Assembly: GCA_002104895.1 (NCBI GenBank) | Contig: MCFG01000070.1 | Span: 155,001 to 180,000, forward strand | DNA: 25,000 nucleotides | DNA from: Anaeromyces robustus | Lineage: Eukaryota; Neocallimastigomycota; Neocallimastigomycetes; Neocallimastigales; Neocallimastigaceae | Direction of reading: 5' to 3' | In this document: piece after piece, positions 11,014 through 23,317 of the stretch | How positions within the stretch are numbered: the first letter of the stretch is position 1 | Layout of the letters: each line of letters starts with the position of its first letter | Translations under genes and position numbers: made by a program | Notes under the pieces: generated by a model | Databases searched by the model: none | The model's input: the letters and a program-made list of their open reading frames with translations, nothing else | What the model was told of the DNA's origin: nothing

Positions 11014-11317
11014 ACCATTAGAACTTTTGGTTTGGTAAGGGAATCTAAAGATTCTATATTAGATATTGAAACTTACGTAAAAGATTCTGCTAGGAAGCAT
11101 CATAGAAATGTCGAAAAACCATTTATTATTCACAAAATGCTGCGGTAATGTTGATAATCTTCTAATGGTATATGAAAAGAATTACAAAATAACAAACAAT
11201 ATGGTGGTAAAAAGTTATTTTACTGGCGGAGGAAATGTACTTTTAAAATTAAGCTATGATATAATAATCTTTTTTCTAAAATACTCAAGAAAATATTTGA
11301 GGAAATTGATTTCATAG
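11014..11317 (+). pseudogene. Degraded coding-like fragment, family unknown
   Basis: Two overlapping plus-strand frames look like pieces of one protein. The first is open through 11014-11145 and includes SKDSILDIETYVKDSARKHH; it stops at TAA 11146-11148. The second, one frame over, continues with VDNLLMVYEKNYKITNNMVV and SYFTGGGNVLLK and ends at TAG (11315-11317). Codon use and base composition are coding-like compared with the flanks. The pattern suggests a frameshifted remnant. A short unrecognised intron near the GGTAATG at 11144-11150 is the alternative. I do not recognise the protein. No upstream exon or plausible start was found because the 5' side is a GA/A-run. Confidence 0.4.
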
Positions 11318-14188
11318 ATGTGAAATAAAAAAAGAATTAATAAATTAATAGTTAATATTAATTATATATAAATATTATTAAAATATCTAAATAAAATTAT
11401 GTTATAATTTTATCAATTATAATATATATATATAAATATATGTATATTAATTAAAAAAAAGGAATAAATAATAAAAATATTTTTTTTTGCAAAACTAAAG
11501 TTTTAAAATAAAATAAATCAAACAAAATAATGAAATTATTATAAGATAATTAAAAATATTAACCTTAAAAATAAAAAGTAAAAAAATTTTAAATAATTTA
11601 TCATCAATAATAAATGAATAACTGGAAAAAAGTGTAAACATTTTAAAAACTGTAAATATAAATATAATAAAGATAAAATAAAGATAAACTGTATACAATG
11701 AATGTATTATTTAAAACATATAATAGAACCTAGGTTTTTTGAAGTTTTACTGTTAATATAAATAATTGTTATATTTTTAATAATTATATACCTTTGCCAT
11801 ATAATAAAAATATACATTTATAATTATTTTTTAATTTATTTTTAATTTTTTTTATTTATATGTGATAATTATTTAAATAAATGTATTTAATATTAAATAA
11901 TATTAATAGTACATATATTTTGCTTTTTTTTTTCTCTATATATAAATATTGAATTTTTTTTTTTTTTTCGATTTTAAAATAGAAACATGTTAAAAAGTAA
12001 TGATAACGACTTAAATAAAAAAAATTATATGATATAAAGAAATGGATGATACATGCATTCAAATATAAATAGTAATTTTATTTTTATTTATTTATTTATT
12101 TATTTGATTATATATACATATATTTTATAATAAAAAAGTTTATTTTTAAATTTTTATATTTTCCATAAAGACTTTTTGAAATCAAGCTTTTTTAAGTAAT
12201 ATAGTTTTAGTCAATATGTCATTAAATTTTATATAATTAAGGTTATAACCAAAATTTAAAAATTTAAATAAAAAAAAGTTTATGCAAGCAACAAAAACAA
12301 AAACAAAAACAAAACAAAAAACAAAACAAAAAACAAGAAATAAAAAAAATAAAAAAAATAAAAAAAACAAACTTGAAAAACGTATTATAAGCTTTGGAGA
12401 TTTTCTTTAGTTATATTTAAATAGATTAAAATAATGTACTTTTATTATTTATAATAGTAAAAATACATGTATCATTAATATATATTTATATTTTTATTAC
12501 TATATATATATATTTTTTTTTCTTATAATATATATTTATAATATATATATATTATTATTATATAGTTAATATTAAAATTATAGAAGAAATAAGAATATAT
12601 ATATATTATTATTATATAGTTAATATTAAAATTATAGAAGAAATAAGAAAAATGAGTTATTTTTGATTTTAGTGTTTGGATAAATTAGTAATATTAATTA
12701 TTTTTATTATTGCTTAATTTTTTTTATATTCATAGCCTAACAACAATTTCAGTTATTATTCAGTTGTATTATACTGTTTGCTTTAAACTTTTTTCTTTAA
12801 AATAAACTTTAAAGCATTTTTAACATTATACTAATAATACTTCTAATAATAAAGTTTAATAAATAAAAACATTTATATTATATTTTTTTTAAAAAAAAAA
12901 GAAGTAATAAAATTAAAAATAACATAAAATAATAATATAATAAATAATAACAGTAAAATAAAAGTTAGTAAATAAGTAAAAAATATATAATATAAATGAA
13001 AAAAGTAAAATATAATAGAATAAAATTTAACATAACATATAATAAAATAAAATTTTTTAAACATAAAAAACAAAACCATAAAAAATGTTTACACTTTAAA
13101 ATTTTAACTTTCTATTTAAATATAATTTAACAAAAAAATTTAATATATTATAATATAATCATAGTTAATAAATTACCATATATTATTAAATTATTTTTTT
13201 TTTAAAATCAAGTTTAAAGTTTTAAAGTTAATTAGTATCAACGAAAAAGGATCAATAAAAGAATAATAAAATAGAAAAAAAAAGTTGATGATTTAATTAT
13301 AATAAATATTTAGAATAATAATAGTACGAATTTAAAATAAAATAATTATAAATTTTAATTATAATACTTTATTATTATTAGTATTTATTATAATAATAAT
13401 ACATAAAATAAATAAACTACACAATTACTACTTCAAATTATATTAAATAATAATCAAGTATTAAAAAAGTTTTATTTTAAATTTTTATAATTCATGTTGT
13501 TTTGATTTTATTTTCTTTACCATTTTTCTCTCTTTTCTTTTTCTTATATCTTTTCTTTTTCTTATATCTTTAATATATAATTTTTATATTAGATATTATT
13601 TTTTTTAAAGAATTTATATTAAATTATATTTGAATTCTCATTTTTAAATAGATTTCTTATTGTTTTTTATTTTTAATAAAATACTTTTTATTGATTATTG
13701 ATGATTATTGCTATTATAATTAATTTTTTTATTTACATTTATATATATCAATGATATTATTTTATTAATTGTATTTTTCTATTCTATATCCTATTTAATA
13801 ATTTATTTTTATTTGAAAATAAACAAATTAATATTTAAAAAAAGAAACATTTATTTAATTTATTAACTAATTTCAAAAGATAATAAAATAAGTGATATCG
13901 AGAAATACAACAAAAAGGAAAAAAATATAAATAAAAAATAATATTAAACATCAAAATAAGATAATTATATAATATATTTAACATTTAATATAATAAAAAT
14001 CCAAATTAAATATATATATGTACATAATAACTATATAAATAGTTAAATATATATTCATATATATATATAAAGAATATTAAGTAATAAAAAAGATTTATTT
14101 TTAATTTTATATATAATATACATATATAATTATAAAGGTATATATATATAATATATAAAATAAAACATAATAGAATAAAAAAAAAAAA
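11318..14188. other. AT-rich intergenic stretch, no gene seen
   Basis: About 2.9 kb with several short open frames whose translations are only Phe/Tyr/Ile/Leu/Lys, reflecting base composition. It holds an A-C repeat (AAAAAC variants, about 12288-12335) and a 54-bp tandem duplication (separate entry). The last part is the presumed promoter of the zinc finger gene. Confidence 0.55.
12545..12649. repeat. 54-bp tandem duplication
   Basis: Two adjacent near-identical copies carry TATATAGTTAATATTAAAAT and TATAGAAGAAATAAGA. The TATAGTTAAT word is at 12561 and again at 12615, which gives the 54-bp period. It appears recent because the copies hardly differ. Confidence 0.85.
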
Positions 14189-16297
14189 ATGAATTATTCT
14201 TTGTATCCTGATATCTTACCTTCTCATACCAAGAATATATTTAAAAAAGACTATTTTATTAAAGAAGAAATTAATAATAACAAAGATGTTTTAAACAAGG
14301 TAATTAATAATAAACATATAAAAATTACAAAAAATAATGAAATAAGTTTCTATAAGAAATAATTATTTCAAATCAATAAAACTTCTTTCATTAAACTTTT
14401 TTTTATTATATATATTTATATTAAAATTATTATTATACTATTAATATTATATAGCAAAAGGTTGATATTTTGAATAATATATCTATTGATGATAATGTTT
14501 CAGAACAAGTTATAATGAGACGATTTATTTCAGCTGTAACAAAAAATATTAAAAAGCCAAAAACAAAAGATTTTTCTAATTTAGTTGATGCTTATCCATC
14601 AATTGAAGAAAACATTGTGAAAGCAGCATCAATATTATTTTTTTCTATAGGTCATTCTTCTCTTCTTCATAATAATAAAAAAATCAATGACAAAATATTA
14701 AGTGAAAGTGATAATGAAAGTACAGATTATGATGATGATGACAGTGAAAGTGATAGTAATTGTAATAGTGAAACTGATTGCTATTACTGTGGTTACTACC
14801 CAATTCGTAATGAAATAAAAAAGAAAAAAACTCATAATAAAAATAATAAATTAATTCGAAAAATTTATAATAATAGTAATAATTCAATAAGGCAAACATT
14901 AAATTTCGATTATTATGAATCTAATGGAACTCCATTAAATTATAATATTAGTGGTTTAAGTGATGACGATAATAATATGAATATTGATAATTATTCTTTA
15001 TTAGATAATGATGAAAAAATGGAAGAAAATATTCAATCGAGAAGAAAGAAAAGAATTACCAAAAAAAAAAAGGATAATAAAATTACTGATATCGATATTA
15101 CAAATAATTTTAATTTAATAAATATAAAGTTAAATAATATAAAGAATCTTAGTAATAACATACATAACAATAGCCTTAATAATAATAATGATAATGATAG
15201 TAAAAATAATAATACAGACTTTTTCTCAAATCAAAATAATGATATATCTATTAATAATATTATTTTAAATAATAATGAAACAGTACAAAATAATATGAAA
15301 TTCTCATCAATTCCATATAGAAAAATAAAATGTAAAACTGATAGTAATAATAAAGATAGTAAGGACAATAATAATAATAGTGATAAATTAAATTCAATAT
15401 CATCATATTCAATTATTGATTCAAATATTAAAGGTAAAATAAATATTAATATTATTATATTTAATTTTTGTATATCTTTTAATATTTATTTATTTATTTA
15501 TTTATTTATTATAAATTATTATTATTGATATATGAAATTAATAAATAATATATATTTATTTAAATAATATAGATAAAACATCAATTAAAAATATGCATAA
15601 ATCTAATTCCAGTAGTTCATCATCTTCATCGAATTCAAAATCATCGAAACAATCCAATAATAAAAATAAATCAGAAAAAATAACTCCACATGATTTAATT
15701 AACGGTATTAGATTTTTCCACCTTCAACCCTCCAATGATCCAAATGCTAGGAAATACCTTTGTTCTTTTCCTGGTTGTACTTCAGCATTTCAGAGAAAAT
15801 ATAATTGTAGATCACATTATTCTAGTGTTCATCTTCAATTAAGACCTTATCATTGTGATTGTGGTATAAATTTCACAAGAAAATATGATTTATATCGTCA
15901 TGATTCAATGGTTCATAGAAGGGGTCCTATGATGAAAAATTTTAATAATAAAAATAGAAATTCAAATGGTAAAGGCAAAAAAAGTAATAATAATAATAAC
16001 AATAATAACAGTAATAATAATAACTCAAAAAATAATTCAAAAATTAATTTAAATAATGACAACTATATTAATAATAATACCAACAATAACAATAATAATT
16101 ATAAAATGATACCATCTGTAATTCAAAACTCAATGAATAATCATGAAGTTATCGGTATGACTTCATCTAATGATACTGATATCAATATGAAAATAAATTC
16201 AAAAAAAAATTATACCATCAATAATAATTCTATTGAACCTTTTTTTAATAATTATATAAATTCTCAAAAGGTAAAAAAGAAAATTTTAAATTGTTAA
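14189..16297 (+). CDS. Asn-rich C2H2 zinc finger protein (three exons)
   Basis: Exons are 14189-14299, 14455-15433 and 15573-16297. The introns have GT...AG ends and phases 0 and 1, giving 604 residues. Two adjacent C2H2 fingers occupy residues 427-478. The first is C427-X4-C432-X12-H445-X4-H450; the second is C458-X1-C460-X12-H473-X4-H478, joined by a short linker ending RPYH. FxRKYDLxRH in finger 2 resembles fungal DNA-binding fingers. Around them are acidic Asp/Ser stretches (about 100-130), a basic RRKKRITKKKK segment, a Ser-rich run before the fingers and a poly-Asn tail after them. Residues about 50-105 (RRFISAVTKNIKK and following) are less repetitive and may be a folded domain. The likely role is a nuclear sequence-specific DNA-binding protein; the target is unknown. 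The 3' end is uncertain: GT at 16270 could be a donor joined to the AG at 16408-16409, replacing VKKKILNC by RNIYSI. Confidence 0.88.
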
Positions 16298-17560
16298 ATA
16301 ATTTAATTGTTATTTATTATGGTCATTAAAATTTTTATAATTAAATTAAATAACATTATTCATTAATAATATTTATATATACATATATATTTATTTAAAA
16401 TATTATAGAGAAATATATATAGCATTTAAAGAATTTCCGTATTTTATTAATAATTTAAGATATTTAAAATAATTATAACAGTAATAATAAATCGATAATC
16501 TAAGTTAAAAGTTATTTAAATAATCATAGTCAAAATTGATCCTATATATAATTATATCTTTATTATAAAGATAAAAAAAAAAACAAAAAAAAAAAAAAAA
16601 ACTAATTTTATTTTTTATTTATTTATTTATTTATTTATAAATATATATAACTAATCCATTTCAATTTAAATTTTTTATATACATTTCTCTTTTTATTTTT
16701 CTTTTTTTTTTTTTTAAAAAAAAATATTTTGTAATACATCTAGAGCATTTTAATTCATTATTTTAGAATTTTATTTATCCAAATATATATTTATATATTA
16801 TATAAAATTTATTTAAAAAAAAAAAAAGAAAAGAATGAAAAAACAAATTTATTACAGAATACTTATAAGTATTTTATCAAAATCATAATATATCCCAATA
16901 AAAATAGTAATATCAGAAAAAAAAAAAGAAGAAAAAAAAAATAAAAATTAAAAAAAAATAAAATAAAATAAATATATAATTAAATTATTTAAATATTTTT
17001 GCATAATAATTTATCTTTTTATGTTTTTTGATAACATATTATCAAACTTTATATATATATATTTTTATTATTTTTATTGATAATTTTTCTTTTTCTCTAA
17101 TGTTTAAAAAAATATTTATTTATATATTTTATTTTTTGCTTTAAAAATTATTATTTATTTATTTAAATTCTACTTTATTAATGTTATTATTAAAATTTTA
17201 CTCTTTCAAATAAAGAAAATATTAATAATTAACAGAGCTATTTATTAATTTTTTATTTTTCACTTTCATTTTTTTTTGGTAATTATTACTTTTTTTTTGT
17301 TTTGTTTTGTTTTGTTTTTTGTTTTTTAGTTTTTATATTTATTTTTGTTTATAAATTATATATCCTAAGGTCTTTATCGTTTTAAAATTTAATATTTATA
17401 ATAAATTTTTAGTTTAAAAAAAAAAAAAAAAATATATGGTTTTTAATATTTTTTCTTTCTCCTTTTTATATTTTTTTTTGTTTTCTTTCTTTTCTTTTTT
17501 CTTTTTTTTTTTCAAAAAAAAAAAAAAAAGTATATTAAATATTATCAATTTTTAGCTTAT
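16298..17560. other. Intergenic stretch between convergent genes
   Basis: This separates the 3' ends of the zinc finger gene and malate dehydrogenase. It is AT-rich with many homopolymers and a short TTTTG repeat (about 17297-17325). It must hold both 3' UTRs. No gene or structured RNA is visible, apart from the possible short terminal exon of the zinc finger gene just after 16409. Confidence 0.55.
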
Positions 17561-19621
17561 TTAAAGTTTAGATTGAGCAACAAAGTTAACACCCTTTTCA
17601 ATGTTAACCTTAAGTTGTGGAATACATTCATTGTAAAGGTTTTGTTCGAATTCAGATAATTTACCAAGTGGAACGTATTCAACAATACCATTTTTGTCGA
17701 TCTTTAAGGCAGAGGAGAAGAATCTGATACCATCAGCCTTAGCAATTGGACTTTCAACGTAAGAGCAAGCAGTAACAGTCTTGTTTAAGACAATAGCGTT
17801 TAAGAGCTTGTCAACGAAGAGAGCACCAGCATAGGCCATAGAAAGAGTAGCAGAACCCTTACCGTTCTTAGCCTTAACAACTTTAATATTTTAATTTTAA
17901 AATATAATTATTAATATTACTATATAAACTAAAATAGTTATATATTGTTAAATATATATATTAAAACATTTACCTTCATCACCACCAAATTGAATGTGTT
18001 GAGTAAGACTCTTAATTTGAGATTCAGTGAAGTTAACACCTGGAATCTATATAAAGAAAAAGTGATGAAAAAAGTTAATATATTATTATATCATAAATAC
18101 TATATTAAAATAAATATAATTATTTATTTCTTTTTTTTTTAAAAAAAAAATTATTAAAACTTACTTGAGAAAGAAGTGGAATAATAGTAGTACCAGAGTG
18201 ACCACCAATAACAGTAATATCAGTCTTAGAAACATCAAGACCCTTACATTCGGAAACGAAAGTGTTGGCACGAACAACATCTAAAGTAGTAACACCGAAT
18301 AATCTTTATTATATTAAAATCATTTAATTAATTATTATTGTAAAGTAATTATTATATTTATAAATAAATATATATATATAATTCATACTTCTTTGGGTTG
18401 TAGCAACCGTAAGTTTTGTAAACTTCAGCACAAATTGGAACAGTAGAGTTAACTGGGTTTGAAATAATGCAAGAGAAAGCTTTTGGACAGTTCCTATTTA
18501 TTTAATAAAATAAAATAATATTTAGTTTTTATTAATATTATTATAAATATAATTATAATTATTCTTTAACTTATAAATGAATGTTATTTAAAATTAAATG
18601 TAAAATATATTTACTTAGCAATAGCAGTAGCAAGACCCTTAACAATACCAGCGTTAATCTTGAAAAGATCATCACGAGTCATACCTGGCTTACGTGGAAC
18701 ACCAGCTGGAACAACAACAATATCGGCACCAGTAAGAGCAGCGTCAAGTTCCTTAACACCATTGTAACCAGTAACCTTAGCCTTGGTGTTGATGTGACTT
18801 AAATCAGTAGCAACACCTGGGGCATTGACAATATCGTATAAAGCGAGTTCATCAACAAGTGGGTGTTTCTTAAGAATAAGAGAGATGGATTGACCAATAC
18901 CACCAGCAGCACTATATAATTGAATATATAATATAATATATTATATTATATTATATTATATTATATTATATTATTAATATAAATTTCATTATTTCCTTTA
19001 TATAAATTATTTCATATTTTTTTCCTACTATTATTTTTCTTATTAATACTATTTATATTTTTTTTTAAAATATATATAAAAAATTCACATTTATATTCTA
19101 ATTAATTAGAAATAATTATACATACCCGAGAATAGCAACCTTAACCTATTTTTTTTTTTTTTTCGTTTTATATATTGATTATTGCGTTATAATTTTTAAT
19201 TAAAAAAGTTTATATAAAAAAAAAAGGTAATAAATATATATTCAATAAATTAATTATTAGTATAATACAAATTATTAATTAGTAATACAATAACTAATTA
19301 ATAAATTTTTTAATTAACAAAAATAAAAGTTTAAATATCTTTTAAAACTTAATATAAATAGTGTAAATAATAAAAAATGTTTTTGTTACAAATATATTGA
19401 TATATTATTATTTTATAATATAACTGAAATATACAATCATTTTTTCATCTTAATTTTTGATTATTTAAAAATAAAAAAAATTATTTATATTTTATTTTTT
19501 ATATAAACAACTTATTTTTTTATCCGAATTTTTTTTTATATATATATTTTCTGATTAATTAACATATTCTAATTTTATCAGTTTAAATATTATTCATTAT
19601 TCATTAACATTTACATACCAT
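17561..19621 (-). CDS. mdh: Malate dehydrogenase, peroxisome-type (seven exons)
   Basis: NAD-dependent malate dehydrogenase, interconverting malate and oxaloacetate. Minus-strand exons are 19621-19619 (only the ATG), 19145-19126 (20 nt), 18911-18615, 18493-18389, 18303-18165, 18046-17974 and 17880-17561. All introns are GT...AG and the joined frame gives 318 residues, the usual length. The Rossmann motif GAAGGIG is at 8-14, with Asp34 after the second strand for NAD. Substrate and catalytic residues are all present: Arg81 and Arg87 in VPRKPGMTR, Asn119 in SNPVN, Asp150 and Arg153 in TLDVVRA, and His177 in GGHSGTT. Their numbering agrees with E. coli MDH, so it belongs to that dimeric class shared with mitochondrial and peroxisomal enzymes. 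There is no N-terminal presequence. The protein ends SKL, the canonical peroxisomal PTS1. Codon use is strongly biased, suggesting high expression. Family confidence is very high; localisation is inferred. Confidence 0.97.
18935..18976. repeat. TATTA pentanucleotide repeat inside MDH intron 2
   Basis: Several tandem TATTA units lie in the intron at 18912-19125, upstream of the branch and acceptor region in the direction of MDH transcription. They are probably a slippage product. Confidence 0.7.
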
Positions 19622-20885
19622 TTTGATTTTTTTTTTTTTTTTTTTTTAATTTATTAAATTAATATTTAATTTTAAATCTAAAAAAAAATAAGAGTGAGTC
19701 TAAAAAGATTTTAGAAAAAATTATATAAATATTAGTTAATTTTAGATTATTCATTGATCTAATATATTGTAATATATTATAATATATTATAATTTGAAAT
19801 TAATTATAATATAATTGTGATAGGTTAAGAAAAAAAAATCATTCATAGATAAAAATATATTTTTTATTGGCTAGAATTAATCTGTTTTTATATATAACTG
19901 ATGATTTTTTATGTATATATTTCTACTTTAAAAGATGGATTATAAATTAATATGTTAAAAATATAAAAAAAAAATTTTAATAATTTTATCTTTTTAACAT
20001 ATGATATGAGTTAAAGTAATTTTTTATGAAGAAAAATGAATAGGTTATTTATTATGAATAAAGTTATGATATTTAATACTTTATGTTAATACTTTATATT
20101 GATTAAATATTATTATTCATATTTAATAATAATAATATCTAACATATTGTCAATATAGCCATATATGTAATTCAATATATAATAAGAATTAATAAAAATA
20201 AAAATAAAAATTAGTTAATTCTTTATTAGTTTTTTTTTTTTTTTTTTTTTCTTTATTTGTTACATTATACATTTTAAATAATTTATTATTTATTATTTAT
20301 TATTTATTATTTATTATTTATTATAATTAAATTTATATCTGAAAATAATAATTAAATATTAAATTATGTTAAAAATAATGATTTAGTCACATGTAATAAT
20401 ATTAATTTAAAATAAATATATAAAATAATAACTGTATTCTTAATTATGTTTAATTATAAAATATATTAAATTAATATATAAATATAAATAATTTAATTAA
20501 ATTTATAGAAAAAGTAAAAGATAATACCTTAATAAAAAACTTCTTTTTTTTTTTTTATATTTAATAGGCTTTTGGATATTAAAAGATCTGGATATATAAG
20601 AAAAATATAAATAACTAATAAATAAATAATAACAGCAACAATAATAAAGTATTAATTGTTATTTTCAATTGATACTTTTGCTCAAAACAAATTATAAATT
20701 ATATTAATTATGTTATAATTGTTAATTTATAATTAATCAATACAAACCAATATAAACTTTAAACCAATAACTTTAATAAATTTATAACAAAATAATTTTA
20801 AAATACGAAGAAAAACAAAATTATATAAGAAAATATAAATAAACAAATAAATAAATAAGTATTATTATTATTAATAATTACTAAA
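19622..20885. other. Divergent intergenic region between MDH and gtr1
   Basis: The 1.26 kb must contain the promoters of both flanking genes. It holds T-runs (about 19626-19647 and 20229-20250) and a 7-bp TTATTTA array (about 20279-20322). I recognise no defined operator or factor-binding site. Confidence 0.6.
20279..20322. repeat. 7-bp tandem repeat (TTATTTA)
   Basis: About six head-to-tail TTATTTA units lie in the region between MDH and gtr1. Confidence 0.8.
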
Positions 20886-22846
20886 ATGAAAAAGAAGGTA
20901 TTATTATTGTATTAATTACATGAAATTTCTTACATTTTCAAAAATGAATTATACAAACAATATAATAACATACAATAATATATTAATTTCTATTTTTCTT
21001 TATCCATTTATACATTTATATATATTTATACCTTTATATTTTTACTTGATTTATAGGTTTTATTAATGGGTAAAAGTGGCTCTGGAAAAGTATTTATTAT
21101 TATTACTTATAATATTTATTATTATTTTAATTTTTATTTTATTGTAGTATAATGGTTATTTACATTATTATATTAAATAAGACTTCTATGAGATCCATTA
21201 TTTTTGCAAATTATATTGCTAGAGATACTAGGAGACTTGGTGCTACAAGTAAATATAATATAAATATAAATATATAAAATTATCTTGCTTTAAAAATTTT
21301 TTATCTTTTAATAAGAATCATATAATAATATTATAAAACCAAATATATATATATTATAAAAATTTCAGTCGATGTTGAACATTCACATGTACGATTTCTT
21401 GGAAATTTAGTATTAAATTTATGGGATTGTGGAGGGTAATATATATTATACTTTTATTATTTTAAAAAGAAAAATATTTTTGTTATTAAGTAATATATAT
21501 ATATATATATATTTTTTTTTTCCATATTATAAAATATCAAAAATTACAACAACAACAACAATAACAACAATTATAATAATTAAATTAAATAATATATAAA
21601 TAAAATATAAAGTCAAGAAGCATTCATGGAAAATTATATTGCGAGTCAAAGAAATCATATTTTCAGAGATGTAGAAGTTATGATTTATGTATTTGATGTA
21701 GAAAGCCGAGAATTTGATAAAGATATGCATTATTATCAATCTTGTCTTGAATCAATATTGCAAAATTCAAAAGATGCAAAGATATTTTGTTTAATTCATA
21801 AAATGGATCTTGTTCAAGAAGAGCAAAGAGAACTTGTTAGTAAATTTGAAACTATAATAATAACAATATTATTAATATAAATCATATTATATAATATTAA
21901 TAGTTTTATTTAATAAAAAAAAAAAAATAAAATCTTTTTTAAAATATTTAAAATATCAATTGTGGATTTGAAACAAAATAGATATTTAAAGAAAGAGAAA
22001 TAGAATTAAAACAAAGATCATTGCCGTTAGAAATTACATGTTTTAAGACTTCAATATGGGATGAAACTCTATATATGGTATAATTTATTAATCCTTAAAT
22101 TTAAAAATAAATAAAAGAATTAATATTTATTTATAAAATTAATATATGTTGATAATACAATACTATATAATATTTAATAAAGGCATGGTCAAGTATAATA
22201 TATTCTTTAATTCCAAATGTTCAAATGTTGGAAAGTAGCTTACAAAACTTTTGTAATATCTGTGAAGCTGATGAAATTGTTTTATTTGAAAGAGCTACAT
22301 TTTTGGTTATATCCCATTCAACAAAAAAACCACATTATGATATTCACCGTTTTGAAAAAATTTCAAATATTATAAAACAATTTAAATTAAGTTGCAGGTA
22401 TTTACAATAATAAATATAAAATATTATATTTCATATTTTATTTTTAGTATTTATCAATTAGTTAACTAAATATTAATTATAATTAATAAATAGTAAATCG
22501 CAAACACTTTTCCAATCCATGGAAGTAAAAAATTCAAATTTCACAGCATTTATAGATGTTTTAACTCCAAATACATATATAATGGTAATAATGTCAGATC
22601 CTACTATACGTATGTATTTCAATGAATGAATAATAAATATAAATAATTAACTGTTATTATAATTATTAATACTGTATATTATATATATTTATTTAATCAA
22701 TATTGTTATAATTATTAATAATAAATATAATAATTTATTTATTCATTTATATTTTATATTTTATAGAATCAGCAGCAACAGCAATAAATATAAATGTCGC
22801 TAGAAAGCATTTCGAAAAAATTGAAAAAATGGCTTCTTTCCGTTAG
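20886..22846 (+). CDS. gtr1: Gtr1/RagA small GTPase (nine exons)
   Basis: Rag-family GTPase of the vacuolar EGO/Ragulator system that signals amino-acid sufficiency to TORC1. Exons are 20886-20897, 21057-21089, 21182-21248, 21369-21435, 21613-21835, 21982-22077, 22183-22397, 22494-22609 and 22767-22846. All introns are GT...AG and the joined frame is 302 residues. The G1 P-loop is GKSGSGKTS (9-17), split by an intron between Lys15 and Thr16. The switch I region is [14 protein letters not shown] (34-47), G3 is WDCGGQE (56-62) and G4 is HKMD (122-125). The C-terminal half carries the roadblock-like dimerisation domain with [29 protein letters not shown] and [31 protein letters not shown] at the N-terminus matches the RagA/Gtr1 class and not RagC/Gtr2, so the partner Gtr2 should be encoded elsewhere. 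In exon 5 the donor GTTAGT at 21836 was chosen because it gives the conserved ELIFKERE junction; GTAAAT four bases later would bring a stop. Confidence 0.97.
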
Positions 22847-23012
22847 TTTTATAATAAAAATAATATTTTAAAATCAATAATAACAATAATATAGAAATTA
22901 TTATAATAACAATATAATGATAATAAAAATAAGAAATTTTTAAAAAAAATAAAACAAGAATAATAAATGATATATCTTATAAAAATGTAAATAAAGATAA
23001 ACCATTAAATTA

Positions 23013-23057
<45 letters not shown>

Positions 23058-23317
23058 CCTCTGAAAATATATATATATATATACATTTTTTTTTATATTT
23101 TTATTTATTTTGAAATTTTTTTCTTTTTATTTATTTATTTTTTTGATTAATGTTTTTTTTTTTTAGTAATAACTTTATACATTTTTCATTTTTTTATTTT
23201 TAGTTTTATTTTTATATTTCATTGAATTATATTTTTGTGGCTTACAATAATTAATAATTTTTTATTAATTATTGTTCTTTTTTAATAATATTTATTATTT
23301 TATTATTTTATTATTTT
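22847..23317. repeat. 3' flank of gtr1 with AAT microsatellite
   Basis: An AAT array runs from about 23014 to 23056. The rest is T-rich, and includes short TTATT and TTTTATTA repeats near 23290-23320. No gene is seen. Confidence 0.75.

Noticed and set aside
11495-13079. Several minus-strand frames of 62-68 residues
   Set aside because: They consist almost only of Phe, Ile, Leu, Tyr and Lys, as random A/T DNA would give. There is no motif, no conserved start and no support from base composition.
14684-14899. Minus-strand His/Tyr-rich frame
   Set aside because: It is the antisense of the Asp/Asn/Ser-rich part of the zinc finger protein.
17945-18802. Plus-strand short frames within malate dehydrogenase
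   Set aside because: They are antisense shadows that run across exons and introns of the seven-exon MDH gene.
21527-21739. Minus-strand 70-residue frame over gtr1 exon 5
   Set aside because: It is antisense to a strongly conserved G-domain exon, and its end reads an intronic AAC repeat.
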